Assembly (NCBI GenBank): GCA_016703325.1
Contig: JADJCH010000069.1
Coordinates: 1 to 12,130, forward strand
Origin: Burkholderiales bacterium
GTDB lineage: Bacteria; Pseudomonadota; Gammaproteobacteria; Burkholderiales; Burkholderiaceae_C
Length of the DNA: 12,130 nucleotides
Reading direction: 5' to 3'
Numbering within the stretch: position 1 is the first letter of the stretch; the number at the start of each line of letters is the position of its first letter. Of the stretch, positions 1-8,186 are shown one piece after another. The position numbers and the translations under genes were made by a program. Below the pieces are notes generated by a model, which did no database searches, was not told the origin of the DNA, and worked only from the letters and a program-made list of their open reading frames with translations.

Positions 1-284
1 CGCTCAGGCAGGCCGCGCCGTGGCGGCATGGCTGCAGGCGATGTCGGCGAGGTCGGAATCCGGCCGGATCACGCCCTTGCTGGGGCTGGCCTTTTTGATC
101 TCGGCGATCACGCCGGCCTGCCCCGCGGCGATCTTCGCGCGCAGGGCGGCCTCGAAGTCGCGCCGACCCGGCCGGGCGGCGTCGGCCTGCACCTGCAGGT
201 CGGCCTGTCCGATGCGCAGGCGCGCCGCGGCGATTTCCTCGTGCTTGGTCGCAACGATCTTCTTCCAGGACTTCGAGTGGCCAT
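1..284 (-). CDS. trpC: TrpC, indole-3-glycerol phosphate synthase, N-terminal part (edge-truncated, frameshifted)
   Basis: Closes the indole ring of indole-3-glycerol phosphate from CdRP (tryptophan pathway, cytosol). Only about the first 90 residues are present; the gene runs off the left edge. The frame from about 266 leftward gives WKKIVATKHEEIAAARLR, then FEAALRAKI and VIAEIKKASPSKG, the family signature with the catalytic lysine region. ATG at 284 lies 4 bases after the trpD stop, with AGGAG 11 bases upstream. It is not in the same frame as KKIVATKHEE, and that frame has a TGA just upstream, so an indel lies near 265-280. A second indel lies near 20-40: the main frame ends at a TGA at 4-6, while the adjacent frame resumes with HGAACLS, expected at this place. 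Identity is firm from motifs. Whether the gene is broken or merely badly sequenced cannot be decided here. Confidence 0.85.
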
Positions 285-288
285 GAGG

Positions 289-1316
289 TCAAAGGCTCCT
301 GCCAGTCAGCTGCGTCGCGGCGAGCAAACTCCGTCGCGCTGCAAACGGCAGCGCCGCCCTCCAGCGCCGCACAGGCCCGCTCGATGCCCTCGGCCATGGT
401 GGCCGCCACATTGGCCGCGTGAAACCGACACCGGCGTTGAGGATTACGATGTCGCGCGCCGGTCCCGGTTCGTTAGGCTGGCCCGCTGGTAGCGCCCAGC
501 TGAGACTGCTCGAGCGTCTCCACCTTCGGCGCGCGTCCGCCCACCATCGGCAGTCGAAGTCTCCGGGTGGATCTCGTACTCGCGGATTGCGCCATCGCGC
601 AGCTCGCCCACCAGCGTGGCCGCCCAGCAACATTACCTCGTCCATGCCGTCGCGGCCGTGCACCACCACCGCGTGTTCGCCCAGGCGCTGCAGCGCACGC
701 ACCTGGATGCCCGCAGATCGGGGTGGAAAACGCCCGGCGCTATCGGGATGTTGGGCGCGTCCGCCAGGTTGGTCAGCGGGCCGAGGATGTTGAACATCGT
801 GCGCACGCCCAGCTCCTTGCGCCGCAGGGCGACGTTCTTCATCGCCGGGTGGTGGTTGGGCGCGAACGACATGAAGCCGATGCCGGTCTCGGCGATGCAT
901 TGGGCGATGGCCTGCGGCGGCACTTGAGGAAAGCTGACACCGCTGGCCTCCAGCACATCGGCGCTGCCGGACTTGCTGGAGACACTGCGCCCGCCGTGCC
1001 TGCTCACGAACATGCTGCAGGTGGAGATGTTGAAGGTGTGCGAGCCGTCGCCACCGGTGCCGACGATGTCGACCAGGTGGCGACGATCGGCCACCGGCAC
1101 CTTGACCGAGAACTCGCGCATCACCTGCGCGGCGGCGGTCAGCTCGCCGATGGTTTCCTTCTTCACCCGCAGGCCGATCATCAGCGCGGCCATCACGGTG
1201 GGCGACATCTCGCCGGTCATGATGCGCCGCATCAGCGTGAGCATCTCGTCGTGGAAGATCTCGCGGTGCTCGATGACGCGCGTCAGGGCTTCGGGGAGGT
1301 GATCGGAGTTGGACTT
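289..1316 (-). CDS. trpD: TrpD, anthranilate phosphoribosyltransferase (frameshifted in its C-terminal half)
   Basis: Transfers the phosphoribosyl group of PRPP to anthranilate. The first two thirds are clean: EALTRVIEHREIFHDEML near the N terminus, LRVKKETIGELTAAAQVMRE, the PRPP-binding VDIVGTGGDGSHTFNIST, SGSADVLEASGV, and the stretch through MFNILGPLTNLADAPN. After HPDL (near 712) the protein moves to another frame (GIQVRALQRLGEHAVVVHGR), and it shifts again several times between about 620 and 430. NEPGPARDIVILNAGV is still recognisable. The end TQLTGRSL with TGA at 289-291 fits the family length of about 343 residues. No ATG stands in frame at the expected start: the DNA reads CACCGAAGTCC where CACCATGAAGTCC would give one, so two bases may be missing. 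In the given sequence the frame is open back into trpG. Stop of trpD and ATG of trpC are 4 bases apart. Confidence 0.88.
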
Positions 1317-1323
1317 CGGTGTC

Positions 1324-1910
1324 TCAGGGTTTCCGTTGGCGCATGCGTTCAAAAAAAGGGGGAAGTTCTTCAGCATCGTAGCGGCCGTGCTCGCTGAGGA
1401 TGGACTCGGGGTGGACTGCACCCCTCCAGCGCCAGCGTGCGGTAGCACACGCAGCGGTCTCGCCGTCGGCCGCGGTGGCGGTGACGACCAGTCGGCCGGC
1501 AGCGTGTCACGCGCGATCGCCAGCGAGTGGTAGCGGATCACGCTGAACTGCGGCAGCCCGGCGGGCACGCCCTGCTGGTCCGGTGGTGAGGTGTCAGCCT
1601 TGCCGTACATCTGCACCTTGGCGCGCACGATGTCTCCGCCGAGTGCCGCGCCGATGCTCTGGTGCCCCAGGCACACACCCAGAATCGGCAGCTTGCCCAT
1701 GAAGTGGCGGATCGCCTCGATGCAGATGCCCGCCTCGGCCGGCGAGCAGGGCCCGGGCGAGAGCACCCGGGCAGTCAGGCTTCATCGCCTCGATCTCGGC
1801 AATGGCGATCGTCGTTGCTGCGGTGCACCCGGACGTCCTCACCGGGTTCACCGAAGTACTGCACCCGGGTTGTAGGTGAAGCTGTCGTAGTTGTCGATCA
1901 TCAGCAGCAT
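1324..1910 (-). CDS. trpG: TrpG, anthranilate synthase glutamine amidotransferase subunit (frameshifted)
   Basis: Supplies ammonia from glutamine to TrpE. ATG at 1910 has GGGAG 8 bases upstream and begins MLLMIDNYDSFTYN, the class I glutaminase start. The pieces then lie in changing frames: VQYFGE, GEDVRVHR, IAEIEAMKPD, then SPGPCSPAEAG and the nucleophile-elbow motif GVCLGHQSIGAALGG with the active-site Cys, then RYHSLAIARDTLPAD. The catalytic His/Glu region (VQFHPES expected) is hit by two single-base losses near 1414 and 1421. Indels lie near 1867, 1815, 1770, 1490, 1421, 1414 and 1385. The C terminus passes a C5T7 run (1351-1362); one extra base there would give a tail ending in FERMRQRKP and TGA at 1324-1326. 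All catalytic motifs can be rebuilt by fixing indels, so I read this as a normal gene of about 195 residues in poor sequence. Confidence 0.87.
1351..1362 (-). other. C5T7 homopolymer pair at the trpG/trpD junction
   Basis: On the coding strand five C are followed by seven T inside the trpG C-terminal codons (after the residues MLKNF). As given, the trpG frame passes through this run and continues without a stop into trpD. With one more base, the frame ends at the TGA at 1324-1326. Run length therefore decides between a separate TrpG and a TrpG-TrpD fusion. Homopolymer miscounting is the most likely cause; polymerase slippage is possible. Confidence 0.6.
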
Positions 1911-1929
1911 GGTGGTTCTCCCGGTGCGG

Positions 1930-3415
<1,486 letters not shown>

Positions 3416-3563
3416 GGTGTGCGCTCCGATGAATGGAACAGGGCCCACCGGCAGGTTCACGTCCGACGCATCTGGCGCGCGCGGCCTGCCGCGGGCCTGG
3501 TTTGATCGTGTCGGGAGGCTGAGCGCAGCATTCACGCGCCAGCCCCCTCGGGGTCGCCAACCG

Positions 3564-3580
3564 GCGGCGCACGGCGCCGC
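3564..3580 (-). repeat. 7-bp GC hairpin in the trpE leader
   Basis: On the coding strand GCGGCGC and GCGCCGC form a perfect 7-bp stem around a 3-base loop. It lies downstream of the leader ORF and could be a pause or termination hairpin. Only two T follow it, so it is not a canonical intrinsic terminator. Confidence 0.4.
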
Positions 3581-3609
3581 GGCGGGCAAACTTCAGCAGA
3601 TCAGTGCTT

Positions 3610-3670
3610 CAGCGGGTCGGGCATCACCGGGGTTCATCCCCCGCAGCCACGCCCGCTGCCGGGCGGGTCG
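3610..3670 (-). promoter_or_regulatory. Candidate trp attenuator: mutually exclusive stems after the leader ORF
   Basis: Directly after the leader stop, CGACCCG (3664-3670) can pair with CGGGTCG inside the leader ORF (3704-3710), with the two Trp codons in the loop. CGCCCG (3660-3665) can pair with CGGGCG (3650-3655) around a GCAG loop. CAGCGGG (3652-3658) can pair with CCCGCTG (3610-3616), enclosing a smaller hairpin, CGGGG/CCCCG (3628-3643). The second and third pairings use the same bases and exclude each other, as in a 1:2 / 2:3 / 3:4 attenuator. Against it: no U-run follows the last stem, and in DNA this GC-rich short stems arise by chance. Confidence 0.45.
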
Positions 3671-3748
3671 TCAGCGACGCCAGGGCCAGGCTCCCCGGTC
3701 GTGCGACCCGGTCACCTGCGTGATGCTGCGTTTGCGCGGAAGGAACAT
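3671..3748 (-). CDS. trpL: Candidate trp operon leader peptide (25 aa, Trp-Pro-Trp)
   Basis: A short ORF upstream of trpE starts at ATG 3748 (MFLPRKR...) and ends ...GAWPWRR then TGA at 3671-3673. Trp is normally rare, yet two Trp codons stand at positions 21 and 23 of 25, close to the stop, and overlapping stem candidates follow at once. This is the architecture of an attenuator leader peptide, in which ribosome stalling at Trp codons for lack of charged tRNA-Trp changes mRNA folding and lets transcription enter trpE. No Shine-Dalgarno is seen. The ATG is only 10 bases past the -10 box, so the mRNA would have a 5' end of only a few bases before the AUG. I do not know a published leader with this exact sequence. 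The call rests on position, Trp codons and stems; comparison with related genomes would settle it. Confidence 0.6.
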   Translation of the reverse strand: MFLPRKRSITQVTGSHDRGAWPWRR

Positions 3749-3758
3749 GATGGCACGC

Positions 3759-3789
3759 AGTTTAGCAGTGGCCCCGCAACCCACGTCAA
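3759..3789 (-). promoter_or_regulatory. Candidate sigma70 promoter of the trp operon
   Basis: On the minus strand TTGACG (3784-3789) and TAAACT (3759-3764) are separated by 19 bases. The -10 box is preceded by TGC, an extended -10 that can offset the long spacer. The start point would fall near 3751-3752, three or four bases before the leader ATG. The promoter sits immediately after the RND stop codon (3800-3802), so trp transcription need not depend on the efflux genes. Confidence 0.6.
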
Positions 3790-3799
3790 CCGCCCCACG

Positions 3800-6700
3800 T
3801 CAGCCCGCCGCTCTGGGCGCAGCGGGGCCGGCAGCACGCGCACCCCGTCGGCGCAGGCGCTGCAGGGCCTGCACCCCGTCGTCCACGAAGGTGAACACCA
3901 CCGGCACCACCAGCAGGCTCAGGAAGGTGCTGGTGATCAGCCCGCCGATCACGACGATCGCCATCGGGGCCCGAAAGCTCGGGTCCACGCCCAGGCCGAT
4001 GGCGATCGGCGTCATGCCCGCACCCATGGCGAGGGTGGTCATGATGATGGGACGGGCGCGCTTGCGGCAGGCGTCCAGCAGGGCGTCGAAGCGGTTGAGG
4101 CCATGCTCGCGCCGCGCCAGGATGACGTAGTCCACCAGCAGGATGGAGTTCTTGGTGGCGATGCCCATCAGCATGATCAGGCCGATCATCGACGGCATGG
4201 AGATCGCCGTGTGGGTGACGAACAGCGCCAGGAAGGCGCCCGGCACCGACATCACCAGCGCGGCCAGGATGGTGACCGGCTGCACGAAGTCGTGGAACAG
4301 CAGCACCAGCACGAAGTAGATGCACAGGATGCCCGCACCCATCGCCAGCGCGAAGCCGGTGAACAGCTCCCCCATCGCCTCGGCATCGCCCACCGAGGTC
4401 CGGGTGATGCCCGGCGGCAGGTGGGCCAGGCTGGGCAGCTCGAAGGCGGCCTTCTCCACCTCACCCAGCGGCTGCTGGTTCAGCCTCGATCTCGAAGTTG
4501 ACGTTGCGGGCGCGGTCGTAGCGGTCGATCTGTGCCGGCCCGCTCTCCAGGCTCAGGCTGGCGAGGTTGCCCAGCATCACCGGGCCGCGGGCGCCGGGCA
4601 CCGGCAGGCGCTGCAGCAGGTCCAGGTCCTCGCGCGCCGAGGCGGGCAGGCGCACCACCACCGGCACCTGGCGCTCGGCCAGGTTGAGTTTGGCCAGGCC
4701 CTGGTCGTAGTCGCCCGCGGTGGCGATGCGCAGGGTGTCGGCGATCGCCGCCGAGGTCACCCCCAGGTCGGCCGCGCGGGCAAAGTCCGGCCGCACGATC
4801 AGCTCCGGGCGCTGCAGGCTGCTGGTGGAGGTGACCCCGCCAATGCCGGGGATGCTGCGCAGCTCGCGTTCCACCTGTTTGGCGTGCTCGACCAGCACCC
4901 GGCCATCTTCGCCGGCCAGCACCAGCACGTACTTCTCGCTGGAGGCGCCCAGCCCGACCTTGAAGCGTGCGCCGGGGATCTCCGCCACCGCATCGCGCAG
5001 TTGCGTCTCCAGCGCCTGCTTGGACAGGCCGGGGCGCTGGCTGCGGTGTGTCATGTTGATCGTCAGCGTGGCACGGCGCACCTCCTGCGCCTGGGGCGCG
5101 AAGGGGTCGCCCCCGGCGGTACCGGCGCCGATGGCGGTGTAGACCAGCTTGACATGCGGGTTCTTCTGCACCGCCACGCGGGCCTGCTCGGCCACCGCGC
5201 GGGTCTGCGCCAGCGTGCTGCCGGGCGGCAGCGTGACCGTCACCTGGGTCTGCGACAGGTCGTCCGGCGGGATGAAACCGGTGGGCAGCAGCGGCACCAG
5301 CATGAAGGAGCCGACGAAGAAGGCCGCTGCCGCCGCCAGGGTCACCCAGCGGTGGCGCAGGCACCAGGCCGCCCAGCGCAGGTACAGCGCCAACCAGCCG
5401 GGGCTGCGCTCCTGCTTCGCCTGCGGCTGCAGCAGGTAGGCCGCCATCATCGGCGTGAGCATGCGCGCCACCACCAGCGAAAACCACACCGCGATCGCCG
5501 CCGTCCAACCGAACTGCACGAAGAACTTGCCCACCACGCCGGTCATGAAGGCGGTGGGCAGGAACACCGCGATCAGCGTGAAGGTGGTGGCGATCACCGC
5601 CAGGCCGATCTCGTCGGCCGCCTCCATCGCCGCCTGGTAGGGCGTCTTGCCCTGCCTGAGGTGGCGCATGATGTTTTCGATCTCCACGATGGCGTCGTCC
5701 ACCAGGATGCCCACCACCAGCGACAGGCTCAGCAGCGTCACCACGTTGACGGTGAATCCCATCAGGTACATCACCGCGAAGGTCGGGATGGCCGACAGCG
5801 GCAGCGCCGTGGCAGCCACGAAGGTGGCCCGCCAGTCGCGCAGGAACAGAAACACCACCAGCACCGCCAACGCCGCCCCCTCGTAGAGCAGCAGCATCGA
5901 GCCGTCGTAGTTCTCCCGCACCGGATCGACGAAGTTGAAGGCCTCGGTGATGGTGATGTCCGGGTGCTCGGCCTGCAGTTGGGCCAGTGCGGCCACCACC
6001 CCCTCGGCCACCTCCAGCTCGCCGGCGCCGCGCGAGCGGGTGATTTCGAAGCCCACCACCGGGCGGCCGTCCAGCAGCGCGGCGGAGCGCGGCTCGGCCA
6101 CCGTGTCGACGACGGTGGCCACCTGGTCGAGGCGAACGGAACGACCGTCCGACAGCGTCACCCGCAGCGCGGCCAGCTCCTCGGCGGAGGCCACCGTCGC
6201 CAGCGTGCGCACCGACTGCTCGCTGCCGCCCAGGCTGCTGCGCCCGCCGGAGGCCTCCTGCTGCACCTGGCGCAGCTGGCGGGAGAGGTCCGCCGCGGTG
6301 GCATTCAGCGCCAGCAGCCGCGCCGGGTCGAGCTCCACCCGCACTTCACGGCTGACGCCGCCCACCCGGCTCACCGCGCCCACGCCCTTGACCGCCAGCA
6401 GGGCCTTGGCCACCTGCTTGTCGACGAACCAGGACAGCGCCTCGTCGTCCATGCGGCTGGAGGCCACCGTGTAGGTCAGGATGGGCTGGCCGGACAGGTC
6501 CACCTTGGCCACCACCGGGTCGCGCAGGTCACCCGGCAGGTCCGAGCGCACACGCGAGACCGCGTCGCGCACGTCGTCCACCGCCTCCTGGATGCCCTTC
6601 TCCAGCCGGAACTCGGTGGTCACCACCACCGTGCCGTCCATGACGTTGGTGTAGATGTGCTTGACGCCCTGCAGCGTGGCGATCGAGTTCTCGATCTTGC

Positions 6701-6893
6701 GGGCCACCTCCGTCTCCAGCTGCCCGGGCGCAGCGCCGGGCAGGCTGGCGCTGACGGTGACCATCGGCAGGTCGATGTCCATGAAGTTCTGGATCTTCAT
6801 GGCCCGGAAGGCCACCAGGCCCGCCAGCGTAAGCAGGATGAACAGCAGGATCGAGGGGATGGGCTTGCGGATCGACCAGGAGGAGACGTTCAT
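3800..6893 (-). CDS. RND efflux transporter permease (HAE-1 type), split by one frameshift near 4487
   Basis: Inner-membrane, proton-driven trimeric pump of the AcrB/MexB superfamily. ATG at 6893 has AGGAGG overlapping the stop of the upstream fusion-protein gene, 13 bases away. The first piece (810 codons, to 4461) has a membrane segment at residues 12-32, a periplasmic porter domain, then membrane segments from about 336. The TM4 motif VVGILVDDAIVEIENI carries the proton-relay aspartates at 399-400. A second periplasmic part ends RNVNFEIE. The second piece, read to TGA at 3800-3802, continues LNQQPLGEVEKAAFELPS and holds the remaining membrane segments, with the TM10 lysine in MGIATKNSILLVDY. 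Removing one G near 4487 joins them into about 1030 residues, the normal length. The junction is not a known slippery site. It is either a sequence error or a recent null mutation. The substrate cannot be told; Asp-Asp and Lys fit drug/solvent pumps rather than a specific metal pump. Confidence 0.9.
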
Positions 6894-6906
6894 CGCCCGG
6901 CCCTCC

Positions 6907-8061
6907 TCAGCGCGACGCCGCCGGGGCTGCCGGGGCTGCTGCGGCCACAGGGGCCGGAGCTCCCACCACCTTCACCAGGTCGCCGTCGGCCAGGAAGCCC
7001 ACGCCGGAGGCCACCACCTGCGCGGCAGCGTCCAGCCCGGCGAGGATCTCCACCCGGTCGCCGGCGCGGCGGCCCAGCGCCACTTTGGTCATCGCCACCC
7101 GGCGGTCGGGGCCGACGCGGAACACATACGAGAAGCCGTCGCGCAGCTGCACCGCCGTCTGCGGCAGGCTCAGGGCCGGGCTGCTGCCCAGCTCGAAACT
7201 GCCGCGGGCGAACATGCCGGCACGCGCCGGGCCGGGGCGCGGCAGATCCACATAGACCAGCGCATTGCGGGTGGCGGGGTCCACCGTGGGCGCGAGCAGA
7301 CGCACCCGGCCGTCCAGCAGCTCGCCGCCGGCCAGGGTCAGCCGCACCGGCAGGCCGGGCTTCAGGCGCGAAAGGTCGGCTGCGGCCACCTCGGCGCGCC
7401 ACTCCAGACGGCCCTGGCGGATCAGCCGGAACAGCTCCTGCCCCGGGTTGGCCACCGCCCCCAGGGTGGCGCTGCGTGCGGAGATCACCCCGTCGTCCGG
7501 CGCCAGCAGGCGGGTCTGCTGCAGGCGCAGCTCCTGCACGCGGATGCCGGCACGTACCGCGTCCAGACGCGCCTGCGCGGTGCGCTCGGCGGTGAGGTGC
7601 TGCTCGATCTGCTGGCGGCTCCAGGCGCCGGAGTCCTGCAGCTCCCGGGCCCGGCGCGCGTTGGCCGCGGCCTCGGCCAGCTGCGCCTGCGCCTCCACGC
7701 CCTGGGCCTGGAGCTGCGCCAGCTCGGCGGCCACCGTCTCGGTGGCGAACTCGGCCAGCAGCTGGCCGCGCTTGACCACATCGCCCACGCCGGCCTTCAC
7801 CTGCGCCAGCCGCACCCCGCCCAGCTCGGCACCGACGCTGGCCTCCTGCCAGGCTGCGATGCTGCCGGTGGCCCCCACCAGCAGGCCCAGCGGCGCCTGC
7901 GTCGGGCTGACCAGCGACACCGTCAGGGCCGGCCGCGCCGATGCGGCCGATGCCGGCGCCTGGGCCGGCTGCGCCGTCGCAGCGGGCAGCTCCAACAGAA
8001 CCCCCAGCAGCGCAATGAACGGCAGGCGAACCAAAAGCAAAAGCAGCTTCGAAAAGGACAT
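6907..8061 (-). CDS. RND periplasmic membrane fusion protein (HlyD/AcrA family)
   Basis: Periplasmic adaptor that links the RND pump to an outer-membrane channel. ATG at 8061 starts a 384-residue protein with a signal-peptide-like N terminus (MSFSKLLLLLVRLPFIALLG, cleavage plausible after ATA at about 30). Residues 64-105 form the first lipoyl half (GSIAAWQEASVGAELGG, KAGVGDVVKRGQLL). A coiled helical hairpin rich in Ala, Glu and Arg covers about 108-180. The second lipoyl half is LLAPDDGVISARSATLGAVANP (about 185-206), followed by beta-barrel and membrane-proximal domains. The C terminus is an Ala/Pro tail. The frame is open further upstream to 8364, but that part overlaps gph antiparallel-free sequence and looks unrelated, so I reject the longer start. 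No strong ribosome site is seen. The stop is 13 bases before the pump ATG, so the two are one operon. No outer-membrane factor gene is in the window. Confidence 0.88.
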   Translation of the reverse strand: MSFSKLLLLLVRLPFIALLGVLLELPAATAQPAQAPASAASARPALTVSLVSPTQAPLGLLVGATGSIAAWQEASVGAELGGVRLAQVKAGVGDVVKRGQLLAEFATETVAAELAQLQAQGVEAQAQLAEAAANARRARELQDSGAWSRQQIEQHLTAERTAQARLDAVRAGIRVQELRLQQTRLLAPDDGVISARSATLGAVANPGQELFRLIRQGRLEWRAEVAAADLSRLKPGLPVRLTLAGGELLDGRVRLLAPTVDPATRNALVYVDLPRPGPARAGMFARGSFELGSSPALSLPQTAVQLRDGFSYVFRVGPDRRVAMTKVALGRRAGDRVEILAGLDAAAQVVASGVGFLADGDLVKVVGAPAPVAAAAPAAPAASR

Positions 8062-8186
8062 GGCAGATCGGCAAGGACGAGGCAGCAAGACGGGAAGCGG
8101 CCAGGAGCAAAGCCGGCCTCGGTCGTGAAGGTAACACTTTGCTGTGACGATCGTCACGATCGGAGCCCACCGGTGACCGCTGCGGA
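8062..8186 (-). promoter_or_regulatory. gph to efflux intergenic region
   Basis: A 125-bp gap between the gph stop and the fusion-protein ATG on the same strand. It contains the palindrome described separately and is the only plausible place for a promoter of the efflux pair. I do not see a convincing -35/-10 pair, so the start point is not assigned. Confidence 0.5.
8143..8158. promoter_or_regulatory. CRP/FNR-type palindromic operator candidate
   Basis: TGTGACGATCGTCACG contains a perfect 14-base palindrome (8144-8157). It matches the CRP pattern TGTGA-N6-TCACA at nine of the ten conserved bases. It is centred about 90 bases before the fusion-protein ATG. A second CGATCG follows immediately (8157-8162), giving a tandem look. 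It could also be bound by another dimeric regulator such as a TetR- or OmpR-type protein. Confidence 0.45.

Larger units (their letters stand above)
3416..3799 (-). promoter_or_regulatory. trpE upstream region (long leader between RND gene and trpE)
   Basis: This 384-bp stretch separates the RND stop from the trpE GTG. From left to right in transcription it holds a promoter (3789-3759), a 25-codon leader ORF with two Trp codons (3748-3671), a set of overlapping stems (3670-3610), a strong GC hairpin (3580-3564), and about 145 bp up to trpE in which I see only the ribosome-binding GGAG. No terminator for the RND gene is visible. The leader from promoter to trpE would be about 335 nt, far longer than translation alone needs, which itself suggests regulation within the transcript. 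Confidence 0.65.

Noticed and set aside
567..1397. 276-codon plus-strand frame opposite trpD
   Set aside because: Antisense shadow; the opposite strand encodes unmistakable TrpD motifs.
633..1766. A natural TrpG-TrpD fusion protein of 377 residues
   Set aside because: The frame is continuous only because several indels cancel; it lacks the TrpG N terminus and the TrpD C terminus. Kept only as a weak question about the C5T7 run.
3416..3589. 58-residue N-terminal extension of TrpE in the open frame
   Set aside because: No resemblance to TrpE N termini; GTG 3415 has a well-placed GGAG and begins with the conserved ITELEF sequence. The stretch is better explained as a regulatory leader.
4320..7595. 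1091-codon open frame on the plus strand
   Set aside because: Antisense to the RND and fusion-protein genes. The translation is a His/Arg/Gln/Gly-rich string without any fold-like pattern, and the minus strand carries clear family motifs. Long antisense frames are expected in GC-rich DNA.
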